Made by a program: the position numbers and the translations under genes
Shown: positions 16,400-27,229 of the stretch, piece by piece
Layout: every line of letters starts with the position of its first letter
How positions within the stretch are numbered: position 1 is the stretch's first letter
The notes under the pieces: model-generated
Told to the model about the DNA's origin: nothing
Database searches by the model: none
The model's input: the letters and a program-made list of their open reading frames with translations, nothing else
Origin: Rhodococcus phenolicus
GTDB taxonomy: Bacteria > Actinomycetota > Actinomycetes > Mycobacteriales > Mycobacteriaceae
DNA: 55,735 bases
Direction: 5' to 3'
Assembly: GCF_001646785.1 (NCBI RefSeq)
Contig: NZ_LRRH01000004.1
Span: forward strand, 1 to 55,735

Positions 16400-16894
16400 A
16401 TGAGTGTCACCGACGAGTACCTCGAGAACAACAAGAAGTATGCCGAGACCTTCACCGGCCCCCTGCCGTTGCCGCCGAGCAAGCACGTCGCGGTCGTCGC
16501 CTGCATGGACGCCCGGCTCGACGTGTACCGGGTGCTGGGGATCCGCGAAGGCGAATCGCACGTGATCCGCAACGCCGGTGGTGTCGTGACCGACGACGAG
16601 ATCCGATCTCTCGCGATCAGCCAGCGGTTGCTGGGCACCCGCGAGATCATCCTCGTCCACCACACCGACTGCGGCATGCTGACATTCACCGACGACGACT
16701 TCAAGCGCTCGATCCAGGAGGAGACCGGCATCAAACCCGCCTGGTCGGCGGAGGCGTTCCCCGATGTCGAGGAGGACGTGCGCCAGTCGCTGCGGCGCAT
16801 CGAGGCCAGTCCCTTCATCACCGCGACCGAATCGTTGCGCGGCTTCGTCTTCGACGTCGCCACCGGCCTGCTCACCGAAGTCACCCGGGACTGA
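16400..16894 (+). CDS. Beta-class carbonic anhydrase
   Basis: A 164-residue beta-carbonic anhydrase of the short mycobacterial Rv1284 type. The zinc ligands are Cys35, His88 and Cys91 (CMDARLD and HHTDCG), and the Asp37-Arg39 dyad is intact. It interconverts CO2 and bicarbonate in the cytosol. The start at 16400 follows GAGAGG. An alpha/beta-hydrolase gene begins 9 nt after the stop and may be co-transcribed. Confidence 0.92.
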   Translation: MSVTDEYLENNKKYAETFTGPLPLPPSKHVAVVACMDARLDVYRVLGIREGESHVIRNAGGVVTDDEIRSLAISQRLLGTREIILVHHTDCGMLTFTDDDFKRSIQEETGIKPAWSAEAFPDVEEDVRQSLRRIEASPFITATESLRGFVFDVATGLLTEVTRD

Positions 16895-16903
16895 GGCGGC
16901 GCC

Positions 16904-17608
16904 GTGGCGACGTACGTGCTGCTGCCCGGCGCCGGATCGGACTCGTGGTACTGGCATCTGGTGGTTCCGCTGTTGCAGGAACTGGGGCACACCGTGATTC
17001 CCGTGGACCTGCCGTACTCCGACGCCGCTGCCGGACAGTACGAGTACGCGGATGCCGTGGTCGCGGCGACCCGGGACGCGGTGGGCCCGCTGGTGCTGGT
17101 CGGACAGTCCATGTCCGCGTTCACCGCGGTGATCGCGGCGGAGCGCCTGCCCGTCGACCGGCTGGTTCTCGTGGCGCCGATGATCCCGGCTCCCGGTGAA
17201 TCTCCCGGCCGGTGGTGGGGTGCGGTCGGGCAGGAACAGGCCAAACGCGCTCGAGATGTCGCGGACGGCCGTGATCCCGACGCGCCGCTGGACCCGCGCG
17301 AGTTGTTCTTCCACGACGTGTCCGCCGAGATCGCCGAGGAAGCCTTCGCCCACGACGGTCCGGTGCTGTCGGATTCGGCGTTCGAACCGCCGTGGCGCGC
17401 CGACCGCTGGCCGGACGTTCCGGTGCGGGTCGTCGCCGGCCGGCACGACCGCCTGTTCCCGCTCGACCTGATCCGACGGATCTCCCGCGAGCGGATCGGC
17501 GTGGAACCCGATGTCGTCGACAGCGGGCACCTGGTGGCACTCGCGCGGCCGCGTGAACTCACCGAGCTGCTGGTCACGCCGGTCGCCGACGGCCGCCACC
17601 GGGCGTGA
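16904..17608 (+). CDS. Alpha/beta hydrolase (salicylate esterase-like)
   Basis: A 234-residue small alpha/beta-hydrolase. It opens with YVLLPGAGSDSWYWHLVVP, a form seen in plant-type methyl esterase-like hydrolases. The nucleophile is LVGQSMSAF (Ser69), and the acid and His lie in AGRHDRLFP and DSGHLVALARP. It is cytosolic. The start is GTG at 16904, 9 nt after the carbonic anhydrase stop. The stop lies 3 nt from the stop of the opposing EF-G2 gene. The substrate is unknown. Confidence 0.83.
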   Translation: MATYVLLPGAGSDSWYWHLVVPLLQELGHTVIPVDLPYSDAAAGQYEYADAVVAATRDAVGPLVLVGQSMSAFTAVIAAERLPVDRLVLVAPMIPAPGESPGRWWGAVGQEQAKRARDVADGRDPDAPLDPRELFFHDVSAEIAEEAFAHDGPVLSDSAFEPPWRADRWPDVPVRVVAGRHDRLFPLDLIRRISRERIGVEPDVVDSGHLVALARPRELTELLVTPVADGRHRA

Positions 17609-17611
17609 CCG

Positions 17612-19675
17612 TCAGCGTCCGTCACCGTTGCCGGTGAAGGTGTGCTGGGCCGCGAGGGCCTCGGGCATCGGCTCGTGACGCAGGTAGCCGCGGGCGAACT
17701 CGGCGGTACCCTGCGTCAGCGCGCGCAGATCGACGGGATAGCGCGCCAATTCGAGTTCGGGGACCTCGGCGCGCAGCAGCGTCATGCCCTGCCCGGCGTT
17801 CTCGGTGCCCAGAACCCTGCCGCGCCGGGCCGAGAGGTCGCCGAGGACCGCGCCGAGATAGTCGTCGGGCAGCACGACCTTCACCGCGTCGACGGGTTCG
17901 AGCACCCGCATCGTGGCGTGGGCGGCGGCGTCGCGCAACGCGAGTCCCGCAGCGGCTTGGAACGCCGCGTCCGACGAATCGACCGAGTGGGCCTTGCCGT
18001 CGACGAGCGTGACCTTCACATCGACGAGCGGATGCCCGGTCGCCACGCCCTTCGTGGTCGCCGTGCGCACGCCCTTCTCGACGGACGGAATGAACTGGCG
18101 GGGTACGGCGCCGCCGACCACGTGCTCCTCGAACCGGACTCCGCTGCCGACCGGCAGCGGCTCGACCTCGATGTCGCACACCGCGTACTGGCCGTGCCCG
18201 CCGGACTGTTTCACCAAGCGGCCGTGGCCGTTGGCGGCGCCGGCGAAGGTTTCGCGCAGCGCGACCCGGTAGTCCACGACATCGACGTTGACCCCGTGCC
18301 GGGTGCGGAGCCGGTCGAGGACGACCTCCGCGTGGGCCTCCCCGGTGCACCACAGCACCAACTGGTGTGTGTCCGGATTGTTTTCGAGGCGGACCGCGGG
18401 ATCCTCGGCGGTCAGGCGGGCGAGGGCCTGCGCGAGCTTGTCGTCGTCGCTGCGGGTGTGCCCCTCCACGGCGACGGGCAGCAGCGCCTCCGGGAGCGGC
18501 CACGGGTCGAGCAGGACCGGATGGTCCGGGTCGCACAGGGTGTCGCCCGGCACGGCGCTGCCGAGCTTGCCGATGCACACCAGGTCCCCGGCGACGGCGT
18601 CCGCCACGGGACGTTGCTGCTTGCCGAACGGGCTGGTCAGCGTGGGGACACGCTCGGTGGTGTCGTCGGTGTGGCCGGGACCGCTCAACCGCACGAACGT
18701 GTCGGGGCGCAGCGTGCCGGAGTAGACGCGCACGAGGCTGATGCGCCCCACGTACGCGTCGCCCGTGACGCGCACGACCTGCGCGGCCAGCGGTGCGTCG
18801 GCGTCGGCGGCCGGTGCGCCCGGCCGCCGGTGCGTCGGATCGGGGAACACCGCGGCGATCAGGTCGAGGAGTTCGGCGGCGCCGACCCCGTAATCGGTCG
18901 CGGCGGATGCGGGATGCAATGCGCACGAAACCATTTCGCGTCGCATACCGTCGGCGAGCGAGTCGGTGTCGAGGGTCTCGCCGGCGAGGTACCGCTCCAT
19001 GAGCGAATCGTCCTGCCCGGAGATCGCCTCGACGAGGCTCTCGCGGGCCTGCGCGAGATCGGGTGTCTCACCGGGGTCGCCGTAGCTGCGGCCGAGCAGC
19101 ACGTCCACCGACCCGCACGGGCGGGCGCCGTCGTAGGCCGGCACGAACACCGGGCGCAGCGTGTCCGGACCGAGGCCGAACGCGTCGTGGCATTCGGTGA
19201 GCATCTCCTCGTATCCGCTGCGCGCGATGTCGAGCTTGGTGACGACGATGCCGCGGGGAAGGCCCGCGTCGGCGCATTCCCGCCACAACGCCCGGGTCGC
19301 GGCGCTGATCGGGTCGGTCGCCGAGACGACGAACACCGCCGAGTCCGAGGCGCGCAGTGCGGCGCGCACCTCGGCGTCGAAGTCGGGGTGGCCCGGAGTG
19401 TCGATCAGGTTGATCTTGATGCCGTTCCATTCCAGGGGAATCACGGCGAGCTGCACCGAACGGCGGTGCTGCTGTTCGATGGGCTCGAAGTCGGAGATGG
19501 TGGTGCCGTCCGCGGTGCGGCCCGCCCGTCCGATCGCACCGGCGGCCAGCGCGAGCGATTCGGCGAGGGTGGTCTTGCCGACCCCGCTGCACCCGATCAG
19601 AACGACGTTGCGCAATTGGTCCGGGCGTTCGACGACAGGCGCCCGTTCGGTTCGCGCCGAGGTGCGGTCGGGCAT
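17612..19675 (-). CDS. Elongation factor G-like protein EF-G2
   Basis: A 687-residue translational GTPase of the EF-G2 type. GTPase motifs: GCSGVGKTTL (G1), DTPGHPDFDAEV (G3) and TKLD (G4, with Thr instead of Asn). Domains II to V follow, including the domain IV region GGHGQYAVCDIEV and the C-terminal RYPVDLRALTQGTAEF. The switch I region is EQQHRRSVQLAV, diverged from the E-RGITI of housekeeping EF-G, so translocase activity is doubtful. Mycobacteria carry a similar second EF-G of unclear role. AGGAG precedes the ATG at 19675. The gene follows the diflavin reductase gene by 68 nt on the same strand. Confidence 0.88.
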   Translation of the reverse strand: MPDRTSARTERAPVVERPDQLRNVVLIGCSGVGKTTLAESLALAAGAIGRAGRTADGTTISDFEPIEQQHRRSVQLAVIPLEWNGIKINLIDTPGHPDFDAEVRAALRASDSAVFVVSATDPISAATRALWRECADAGLPRGIVVTKLDIARSGYEEMLTECHDAFGLGPDTLRPVFVPAYDGARPCGSVDVLLGRSYGDPGETPDLAQARESLVEAISGQDDSLMERYLAGETLDTDSLADGMRREMVSCALHPASAATDYGVGAAELLDLIAAVFPDPTHRRPGAPAADADAPLAAQVVRVTGDAYVGRISLVRVYSGTLRPDTFVRLSGPGHTDDTTERVPTLTSPFGKQQRPVADAVAGDLVCIGKLGSAVPGDTLCDPDHPVLLDPWPLPEALLPVAVEGHTRSDDDKLAQALARLTAEDPAVRLENNPDTHQLVLWCTGEAHAEVVLDRLRTRHGVNVDVVDYRVALRETFAGAANGHGRLVKQSGGHGQYAVCDIEVEPLPVGSGVRFEEHVVGGAVPRQFIPSVEKGVRTATTKGVATGHPLVDVKVTLVDGKAHSVDSSDAAFQAAAGLALRDAAAHATMRVLEPVDAVKVVLPDDYLGAVLGDLSARRGRVLGTENAGQGMTLLRAEVPELELARYPVDLRALTQGTAEFARGYLRHEPMPEALAAQHTFTGNGDGR

Positions 19676-19743
19676 CGGAGGTCTCCTCCCGTGGCATCCG
19701 TGCCACCGCGCGACACGGCCTCCGACCAGGGTATCCCACGGGG

Positions 19744-21504
19744 TCAGTACACGTCTCGCACGTACCGCTTCTCGCGCTTGAGGGTCGTGACGTATTCGGC
19801 GGCGGCGTCCTGCGACAGACCACCGTGCTCGGCGACGATCTCGTGCAACGCCCGGTCGACGTCCTTCGCCATCCGTGAGGCATCGCCGCAGATGTAGAAG
19901 TGGCCGCCGTCCTGGAGCCACGCGAACAGCTCGGCGCCGTGCTCCTTCATCCGGGTCTGCACGTAGATCTTCTCGGCCTGGTCGCGGGAGAACGCCAGGT
20001 CCAGGCGGGTCAGGACCCCGGCATCGACGAACTCGGCCAGCTCGTCCTCGTACACGAAGTCGCACTCGCGCTTCTGGTCGCCGAAGAACAGCCAGTTCCG
20101 GCCCGTCGCACCCCGCGCGCGGCGTTCCTGGAGGAAACCGCGGAACGGCGCGATTCCGGTGCCGGGGCCGACCATGATCATCGGGGCGGCGTCGTCCACC
20201 GGCACCCGGAACGCCTTGTTCTTCGTGACGAACACGCCGGCGGTGCCGTTCTCGCCGACCCGGTCGGCCAGGAACGTCGAGCACACGCCGCGACGTTCGC
20301 GGCCGTCGGTGCCGTACCGCACGGCAGCGATGGTCAGGTGCACGCTCTGTTCCGTGGCGTTCGGGCTCGACGAGATCGAGTACGCGCGGTGCTGCAGCGG
20401 CTTGAGCAGCGCCAGGAACTCCTCGGCGGTGAGCTCCGGGGTGGGTTCCAGGCGCAGTACGTCGAGAATGTCACGGCCCCACAGCCAGTCGTCGAGCGCG
20501 GCTTTGTCGCCGTGCCGCAGCACGTAGGTCAGTTCCTCGTTGCGCGTGCGCTTCTCGACCTCTTCGAGAAGGTCGATGTTGGGCGCGGTGATCTCGAAAC
20601 TGTAGGTGAGCAGTTCGGTCAGGGTGCGGTCGTGTCCGGCGGGGACGACGGACCCGTCGAGACCGAGTGTGTCGAGCAGCGCCTGCACGAGCCCGGAATC
20701 GTTGACCGGCACCACGTTCAGCGCATCGCCGGCCTCGTATTCGAGGCCCGAGCCGGTGAGGTCGAACTCGTAGTGGCGGATCTCCTTGCCCGACCCGTCA
20801 CCCGAGAGCAACCGGTTGACGGTGACGGCCGCGGGAAACGGATTCTTGCGGTTCCACTGGGACTTCACGCGAGCCGGTGCCGAGGTCGCGACAATTGCGG
20901 CAGCCGCCGTGCCGTCACCGTGGATGCCTTCGACGGCCGCGACCAGCGGCAGGGTCTCGGCGATCCAGGTGGCGGCGATGTCCTCGTAGTCGACATCACA
21001 GTCCACACGCGGGACGATGCGCTGCGCGCCGAGCTGTTCGAGCCGCATGTCGATGAGCTTGCCGGCCTGGCAGAACCCGTCGTAGCCGGTGTCGCCGAGC
21101 GCGAGCACCGCGAAGTCCATGCCTTCGAGGCGCGGCGCGGACTCGGCCGCCAGTGCGTCCCAGAACAGTTCGGCATTGTCGGGCATCTCGCCCTCGCCGT
21201 AGGTGGACGTCACGATCAGCACGCGACCGAACGTCGCGAACCGGTCGAGGTCGACGTCGTCGAGGGCGCACACCGTCGGGGCGAAGCCGTGGCTCCGGGC
21301 CGCGGCGGCGGTGTCCTCGGCGACCGCTTCGGCGTTGCCGGTCTGCGATCCGTACAGCACGTGCAGGGCCGGCGCCGAGCCCGCGGCGCCCGCGGTGTCG
21401 GGACCGGTCGCGAACAGGCGGGTCTGCATGCCGGCGAGGAACCCGGCGAGCCACGACCGCTGGTCGGTGGTGAACGGGGCGTCGGTGGGGATGAACGGGG
21501 TCAT
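19744..21504 (-). CDS. CysJ-type diflavin (FMN/FAD) NADPH reductase
   Basis: A 586-residue diflavin reductase: flavodoxin domain (LYGSQTGNAEA, residues about 50-60), connecting/FAD domain (HRAYSISSSP), and NADPH domain (GPGTGIAPFRGFLQER; later YICGDASRMAKDV), ending KRYVRDVY as CysJ does. CysJ passes NADPH electrons to the sulfite reductase haemoprotein, but no such gene lies here, and actinobacterial sulfite reductases are generally ferredoxin-dependent. Its ATG overlaps the stop of the glutamate synthase gene (ATGA), so it is translated with it. That makes it the likely electron donor for the synthase, in place of the missing small subunit; this is inference. Confidence 0.9.
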   Translation of the reverse strand: MTPFIPTDAPFTTDQRSWLAGFLAGMQTRLFATGPDTAGAAGSAPALHVLYGSQTGNAEAVAEDTAAAARSHGFAPTVCALDDVDLDRFATFGRVLIVTSTYGEGEMPDNAELFWDALAAESAPRLEGMDFAVLALGDTGYDGFCQAGKLIDMRLEQLGAQRIVPRVDCDVDYEDIAATWIAETLPLVAAVEGIHGDGTAAAAIVATSAPARVKSQWNRKNPFPAAVTVNRLLSGDGSGKEIRHYEFDLTGSGLEYEAGDALNVVPVNDSGLVQALLDTLGLDGSVVPAGHDRTLTELLTYSFEITAPNIDLLEEVEKRTRNEELTYVLRHGDKAALDDWLWGRDILDVLRLEPTPELTAEEFLALLKPLQHRAYSISSSPNATEQSVHLTIAAVRYGTDGRERRGVCSTFLADRVGENGTAGVFVTKNKAFRVPVDDAAPMIMVGPGTGIAPFRGFLQERRARGATGRNWLFFGDQKRECDFVYEDELAEFVDAGVLTRLDLAFSRDQAEKIYVQTRMKEHGAELFAWLQDGGHFYICGDASRMAKDVDRALHEIVAEHGGLSQDAAAEYVTTLKREKRYVRDVY

Positions 21505-24500
21505 GCGGGAGCCACCTCCGTGGACAGGGCGGGCGACTGGGTGAGCAGATCCGGCACCGCGTGCCGCGCGAACAACTCCTCGTACCCGGGCAGTCGTCCG
21601 ACGGAGACGTGGTTCTTCCTGTCCTGCAACAGGATCCACCCGTACGTGCCGGGGGTGTGCACGGACCGGACGTTGCGCAACGCCAGCGACCGCTTGTAGT
21701 CGGTGAGGCGCTTGTCGGCGACGAGTACCGCGAGCTCCTCGTCGGTGCGCTCGGCGATCGCCTCGAGTGCGTACCGCTGCAGCTTCTTGACCAGGAAGAA
21801 ATCCTCGGTCAGCAGCAGGTTGCGCACCGCCTTCTGCACGGCCGGGGCGGACGCGTCGGTGGCACCGGGGATGCGCTGCATCGCCATCGACTGGGCGGCG
21901 GCGAGCACCGTGTAGTTGTTGAGCAGCGCGAACATCGCCTCGCTGTCGGTGCCGTCGGGGGTGACCCCTCCGGCGACGGGCGTGCCCCGCTGGTAATCGG
22001 TCTTGAACTTGCGGACCTGATGTTCGACGAGGGCCGCGGCGACCTCCTCGGCGAGATCCTTGCGGGACTTCGCGGCGAGGATCTCCCCGGCGTCCTGGTA
22101 CTGCAGCAGAGCCCGGGGCATGCCGTAGACGAAGTGCGCCTGCTCGGTCTGCCAGTTGTCCAGCAGGATGCGGGCCTTGACGGACCCGGTGGCCTCCACG
22201 TGCCGGTGCAGCAGCTCCAGCACGGCCGCGTTGTGCACGGCGGCCTGCGGGTCGTCGCCGGTGATCGCACCGAGCACGATCGAGTCGGCGCTCGCCTTGC
22301 CGGGCAGCAGCCCCTCGGGGTCGTACTGGTAGACGAACCCGCCGGACATGCCGTTGCCCAGGCCCTTGCCGAATCCGCCTAGGTTGAGCACGACACCGTT
22401 GGTCATGTACTCGCAGGCGAATTCACCGACACCCTCGACGACCGCGGCCGCACCGGAGTTGCGGACCGCGAACCGGTCGCCGGCCTGCCCCTGCACGAAC
22501 AGCCGGCCGCCGGTCGCGCCGAACAACGCGAAGTTGCCGATGAGCACGTTGCCGCCGTGACCGGAGGAGCCGCCGCCGGGGGAGAGGACGACGATCTCGC
22601 CACCGCACTGGCCCTTGCCGACACCGTCGTTCGCGGTTCCGGTGTGCGCCAGCACCATTCCGTCGTTGCAGAACGCACCGAACGACAGCCCGGCCGAGCC
22701 GGTGGTGGTGACGGTGACCGCGCCGTCGCGCAGCCAGCGCCGGCCGCGCTCGTCGCGCAGCGCCGCGGGGATCTCGCCGAGATCCTCGTGAACGAGCATC
22801 CGCTCGATGTCGATCGCGAGCTGGGCGCCGACACTCTTGTTGCGGTTGGTCAGTGCGATCCCGTCGCCGAGGGCGACCACGGACTCGCCGGCCTCGACCA
22901 GCGCCGCACGCAGTTCACCGATCCAGCGGTCGTCGAGTTCGTAGTCCTTCTCCAGGTACACCGGGTTCTCGATGTGGACCTCCGGCACGACGGTCAGCAT
23001 GGCGCGCAGGTCCAGCTTCCCGACGGACGACGGGTGGTCGAGCAGGTGCAGCAGATCCGCGCGGCCGCGGGCATCGCGCAGCGACCGCAGGCCCAGGCGG
23101 GCCAGCAGCTCGCGGGTCTCGTGCGCGACGTTGAGCAGGTACTGCGCCATCGCGCGCGGATCGCCGTCGAACACCTCGGGATTGGTGGTCAGGCCGGCGG
23201 GGCACTTGACGTTGCAGTTCTTGGCCATGACGCACTTGAGCATCATCAGCGCGGTGGTGCCGAACTCGAAGCTGTCGGCACCGAGCAGCGCCGAGGTGAT
23301 CACGTCGGACGCGGTCTGGTGAGCACCCGAGCAGCGCAGCACCACCTTCTCGCGCAGTCCGTTGGCGCACAGCGCCTGGTGCACCTCGGCGACGCCGATC
23401 TCCGCGGAACGGCCCGCGTACTTGAGGGAGGTGACGGACGCGGCGCCGGTGCCGCCGGTGTTGCCGGCGACGTTGATGACGTCCGCGCCGGCCTTCGCGA
23501 CACCGACCGCGATGGTGCCGATGCCCTCGGAGGACACCAGCTTGACGATGACCCGTACCCGGGCGGCCTTGCAGTCGTGGATGAGCTGCGCGAGGTCCTC
23601 GATCGAGTAGGTGTCGTGGTGCGGCGGCGGGGACACCAGCTCGACGCCGGGCGTCGCACCGCGCGCGGCGGCGATCTCCACGGTCACCTTCGGCGCGGGG
23701 AGCTGACCGCCCTCGCCGGGCTTGGCGCCCTGCGCGATCTTGATCTCGATCTCCTCGAGCATCGGGTCGGCGAGATAGCCGGCCCACACCCCGAAGCGGC
23801 CCGACGCGAACTGCTTGATCCGCGAACCGCGGATGGTGCCGTAGCGGGAGATGTGCTCGCCGCCCTCACCACAGTTGGACATGCCGCCGACCATGTTGGT
23901 GCCGTGCGCGACCGCCTCGTGCGCGTTGGAGTTCAACGCGCCGTGACTCATCGCGCCGGACGCGAGGGTGCGGGTGATCTCGTGGGCGGGCTGCACCCGG
24001 TCCAGCGGCACGCCGTCGGGGGCCTTGCGGACCTGTGCGAGATAGTCGCGGGCCTGGCCGGTGGCCTGCACGGTGACGGTGTCGCCGTAGCAGCGGTAGC
24101 CGGTGATCTCGTCGCCGAACCGGGCGAGCAGCGACTGCGCGAGCGCCTCGAGACGGTCGGCCTCGTCGGCGCGCGGACCGGTGAGGCGCAGCACGAATTC
24201 CTCGTCGCCGACGCGGGCCGCGGAGACGCCGCGCACCAGCATCGAGTTGTTGCCGTAGCGGGCGAACCGTCCCATCTCGCGGCGGAACTCGTCGGCGGTG
24301 GTGGCGTAGGTGACGTCGGCGGGGGTCGCCAGGACGTCACGGAGCGCGGCGGGACGCTGCGCCCGCTCGTCGGCCATGGTGCGCGCGAACGCCCGATAGC
24401 CGGGGGTGATCGCGAACCGGTCGATCTCGTCGGAGGTCAGCGCCCGGAATCCGCCGTACCGGTAGGCGGCGTCGTCGAGTCCGTGGGCGTCGCCGAGCCG

Positions 24501-27011
24501 GTGCAGCGGCAGCAGCCGCAGCGCATCGGTGAGGTCGGGCTCGCCGTCGCGCTCGCCGGCCGGCAGCGTGATGGGCTCCTCGGTCATGTCGACGAAGCCG
24601 CGCACCGCGGTGGTGCCGTAGGAGTGCCCGGCGCCCTCGGCGCGTTCCTTGAACAGGCCGAGCAGCGGCACGTCCTTCTCGGTGGCGACCGTCAGGGCAC
24701 GCTGGTGCCAGTCCGCCACCGCCTGCGCGATCGTCGTGAAGCCGACACCGCCGACCGGGGTACGGACGTTCGGGAACCAGCGACGCAGCGCGGCGTCGTC
24801 GGTGTCGAGGTAACTCGGTTCGAAGAATTCGCCACCGATGTACGACTCGACGGTGCACAGCCCGACCCGGCCCATCGTCTTCATCAGCGACTTCTCGGCG
24901 GCTTTGCGGAACTTCAGGAACGCGGTGTCGGCGTCGTCGCCGTACTTCTCCTCCGCGCGCATCTGCACCGTCAGCGGGTACACGCCGGCGGCACCGAAAC
25001 CGAGGGTCGCGGCGATGTGGTGCGAGGAGAACAGCTGGCCGGATTCGACGATCACCGAGACGCGCAGCCGCAGGCCCTCGTCGATGAGCCGCTGGTTCAC
25101 CGCGGAGGTGGTCAGGATCATCGGCAGCGCGGCACGATCGGTCGCGACGTGCCGGTCGGTGAGCACCGCGATGCCGCCGGATTCGCGGGCGAACGAGACG
25201 ATCTCGTCGGCGACGGTCTCGACGGCCGCTTCGAGCGCGGCGGCGTTCGAGGCCGGATCGCCGAACACCGGCGTGTACAGCATCGGGAACCGCCGCACGG
25301 GGGTGTCTGTCTGCTCGCGGATGCGCAGCATGTCCAGGTGGGTGAGGATCGGCGACGGCACCACGATCTGCCGGGCCTCGGCGGCACCGGAGCCGGGACG
25401 GGCACCGAGGGCGACCCGCAGGGTCATGCCGTCGGCCTCGCGGATCGAGTCCAGCGACGGGTTGGTGACCTGGGCGAACCGCTGTGAGAAGTACTTGGCG
25501 ACACCACCCTCCTGGTCGGACAGCGCGTTGATGGCGTTGCCGTAGCCCATCGCGGAGATCTTCTCGGTCCCCGAGGCGAGCATCGGGTCGAGCATGAACT
25601 TGAACGACTCCTGGTTCAGGGAGTACGACACGTACCGCTGGTAGCGGTCGAGATCACCGTTGTAGCGCAGCGGCGAGCCGGCCTTCTCGGCGGGGATCTC
25701 CGGCAGCGACGCGAGCTCGGCGCGGGCGTCGGCGACCAGCGCCGGGTAGTCGCGGCGTGCGGCGAGGAGTTCGAGCGCCTCGACGGTGCCGTACGAGCGG
25801 CCCTGCTCGTGGTCGAAGTACAGCATCCCGCCGGCCTCGATGCGGCCGCGGCGCAGCACGCTCTCGGGCGCGAACCCGAACTGGCCGGCCTCGGAGGTCA
25901 CACACAGGTAGTCGGCGGTCTCGACGGTGCGCAGCGGACGCAGCCCGAGCCGGTCGAGGCGGGCGCCGACGACGCTGCCGTTGCCGAAGATCAGTGCGGC
26001 CGGGCCATCGTTCTTCTCCTCGTACAGCGAGAAGAACTCGAGCATCGCGCGCACCTGGGGTGACAGGGTGGTGTCGTTCTCCCATGCGGGCGGCATCATC
26101 TGCACGACCGCGGTCACCAGATCGAGCTCGTCGTGGACGAGCCGCGAGGCGAGGGTCTGATCGAAGCGGCAGCTGTCGGACTGCCCGGGCGGGCGGATGA
26201 TGTTGCGGCCCAGCGCACGAGCGAGTGCGCCCTCGAACAGCCTGTTCTTGCGGTCGGTGTTCAGTTCGCCGTTGTGCGCCATGAGCCGGAACGGCTGCGC
26301 CATCGTCGGATGCGGGTCGGTGTTGGTGGAGAACCGGGTGTGGAAGTACAGGGTGTGCACCGCGTGCGCCGGATCGGTGAGATCGGCGAAGTAGGGGATG
26401 ACCTCGTGAGAGTTCAAGCGGCCCTTGAGGACCTGAGTGCGTGCGCTGAGGGAGAGCGGGTACAGCCCGGCCATTGCCGGATCGGTGTACGCCTGCGCCT
26501 CGACGGCGAGCAGCACCGTGTGCAGGATGCGGTCGAAATCCTGTGCCGTCACCGCAGATTCGGGACGGGTGAAGATCCACTGCCGGATCGGCAGCTGGTA
26601 GACGAGGGCGGCCGGCCGCAGCACGCTGTCGTCGACCGGCACGTCCCGGACCGCGAGGACGTCGATGTCCTGCGCCGCGAGGGCCGCACCGATCAGGTCC
26701 TCCGCCGCGGGGCGCGCCGCCGGATCGGTGGGGAGGAAGAAGTTGCCGACACCGAATTCGCCTGCCCGAAGGCTCTTTCCGGTGAGTTTCGAGAAGAACG
26801 CGACCGACAGGTCGACGTTGACGCCGGCTCCGTCGCCGACACCCTCGGCGGACATACCGCCGCGGTGCGGGACCACGCACAGGGCCTCGTGACCGCGAGT
26901 GAGGACCTCGCGCGTCTGCACGCCGTCCTTGCGGGTGATGAATCCGACGCCACAGCTGCTCTTGTCGAGAGTGCTGTCGTACAGGCCGGTTCCGCCGGCA
27001 TGCGTAAGCAA
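21501..27011 (-). CDS. gltB: Glutamate synthase large subunit, extended variant
   Basis: An 1836-residue GOGAT large subunit; usual length is about 1500. A class II glutaminase domain starts at Cys20 (SSCGVGFI) after a 19-residue propeptide. The central domain, FMN synthase domain ([35 protein letters not shown]) and C-terminal beta-helix follow. The iron-sulfur motif is [11 protein letters not shown] (C-x5-C-x3-C), shorter than the usual C-x5-C-x4/5-C. A tail of about 197 residues follows the beta-helix with no recognised domain. The start is a TTG at 27011 with GGAGG 7 nt before it. No gltD is present; the coupled next gene is a diflavin reductase. Confidence 0.9.
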   Translation of the reverse strand: MLTHAGGTGLYDSTLDKSSCGVGFITRKDGVQTREVLTRGHEALCVVPHRGGMSAEGVGDGAGVNVDLSVAFFSKLTGKSLRAGEFGVGNFFLPTDPAARPAAEDLIGAALAAQDIDVLAVRDVPVDDSVLRPAALVYQLPIRQWIFTRPESAVTAQDFDRILHTVLLAVEAQAYTDPAMAGLYPLSLSARTQVLKGRLNSHEVIPYFADLTDPAHAVHTLYFHTRFSTNTDPHPTMAQPFRLMAHNGELNTDRKNRLFEGALARALGRNIIRPPGQSDSCRFDQTLASRLVHDELDLVTAVVQMMPPAWENDTTLSPQVRAMLEFFSLYEEKNDGPAALIFGNGSVVGARLDRLGLRPLRTVETADYLCVTSEAGQFGFAPESVLRRGRIEAGGMLYFDHEQGRSYGTVEALELLAARRDYPALVADARAELASLPEIPAEKAGSPLRYNGDLDRYQRYVSYSLNQESFKFMLDPMLASGTEKISAMGYGNAINALSDQEGGVAKYFSQRFAQVTNPSLDSIREADGMTLRVALGARPGSGAAEARQIVVPSPILTHLDMLRIREQTDTPVRRFPMLYTPVFGDPASNAAALEAAVETVADEIVSFARESGGIAVLTDRHVATDRAALPMILTTSAVNQRLIDEGLRLRVSVIVESGQLFSSHHIAATLGFGAAGVYPLTVQMRAEEKYGDDADTAFLKFRKAAEKSLMKTMGRVGLCTVESYIGGEFFEPSYLDTDDAALRRWFPNVRTPVGGVGFTTIAQAVADWHQRALTVATEKDVPLLGLFKERAEGAGHSYGTTAVRGFVDMTEEPITLPAGERDGEPDLTDALRLLPLHRLGDAHGLDDAAYRYGGFRALTSDEIDRFAITPGYRAFARTMADERAQRPAALRDVLATPADVTYATTADEFRREMGRFARYGNNSMLVRGVSAARVGDEEFVLRLTGPRADEADRLEALAQSLLARFGDEITGYRCYGDTVTVQATGQARDYLAQVRKAPDGVPLDRVQPAHEITRTLASGAMSHGALNSNAHEAVAHGTNMVGGMSNCGEGGEHISRYGTIRGSRIKQFASGRFGVWAGYLADPMLEEIEIKIAQGAKPGEGGQLPAPKVTVEIAAARGATPGVELVSPPPHHDTYSIEDLAQLIHDCKAARVRVIVKLVSSEGIGTIAVGVAKAGADVINVAGNTGGTGAASVTSLKYAGRSAEIGVAEVHQALCANGLREKVVLRCSGAHQTASDVITSALLGADSFEFGTTALMMLKCVMAKNCNVKCPAGLTTNPEVFDGDPRAMAQYLLNVAHETRELLARLGLRSLRDARGRADLLHLLDHPSSVGKLDLRAMLTVVPEVHIENPVYLEKDYELDDRWIGELRAALVEAGESVVALGDGIALTNRNKSVGAQLAIDIERMLVHEDLGEIPAALRDERGRRWLRDGAVTVTTTGSAGLSFGAFCNDGMVLAHTGTANDGVGKGQCGGEIVVLSPGGGSSGHGGNVLIGNFALFGATGGRLFVQGQAGDRFAVRNSGAAAVVEGVGEFACEYMTNGVVLNLGGFGKGLGNGMSGGFVYQYDPEGLLPGKASADSIVLGAITGDDPQAAVHNAAVLELLHRHVEATGSVKARILLDNWQTEQAHFVYGMPRALLQYQDAGEILAAKSRKDLAEEVAAALVEHQVRKFKTDYQRGTPVAGGVTPDGTDSEAMFALLNNYTVLAAAQSMAMQRIPGATDASAPAVQKAVRNLLLTEDFFLVKKLQRYALEAIAERTDEELAVLVADKRLTDYKRSLALRNVRSVHTPGTYGWILLQDRKNHVSVGRLPGYEELFARHAVPDLLTQSPALSTEVAPA

Positions 27012-27088
27012 CGGACGTCCTCCTCGATGGATCGTGTCGGCAGCCGCCACAGCAGAGCCCGGAAACCGGACTCGGTGGATTCGGATGC

Positions 27089-27114
27089 CGACGTCTGAAA
27101 TGAGGCAGACGTCG
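27089..27114. promoter_or_regulatory. Inverted repeat upstream of gltB
   Basis: CGACGTCTG and CAGACGTCG are exact 9-bp arms separated by 8 nt, about 80 bp upstream of the gltB start. The size fits a dimeric regulator site; no regulator is encoded nearby. Confidence 0.4.
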
Positions 27115-27213
27115 TTGTCTGGCAACCCGCGCGTAGCAGAACCGAAACCCGCGAGTGCTGTGTCAGCGTACCGCACGACCCGCCCGGCGCGGACGCCGTC
27201 TTCGTCACACTGC

Positions 27214-27229
27214 CCGAGCGAGCGCTCGG
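27214..27229. promoter_or_regulatory. Possible TetR-type operator upstream of the aldehyde dehydrogenase
   Basis: CCGAGC-GAGC-GCTCGG is a perfect 6-bp inverted repeat ending just before a possible -10 element TAGGCT (27231-27236). The start codon is at 27292. Repeats of the AGCGAGCGCT kind are common TetR-family sites in mycobacteria and rhodococci. Confidence 0.4.

Noticed and set aside
17642-19897. A 751-codon plus-strand frame opposite EF-G2
   Set aside because: The minus strand carries complete GTPase motifs over the same stretch; the plus frame is a shadow with no motifs.
19744-21504. Assigning this gene simply as cysJ of a sulfite reductase
   Set aside because: No haemoprotein subunit is present and the gene is translationally coupled to glutamate synthase, so the name would imply an unsupported role.
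22557-25487. A 976-codon open frame on the plus strand opposite gltB
   Set aside because: It is the antisense shadow of a GC-rich gene; its composition is a mirror of gltB codon bias, it matches no family and has no ribosome-binding site.
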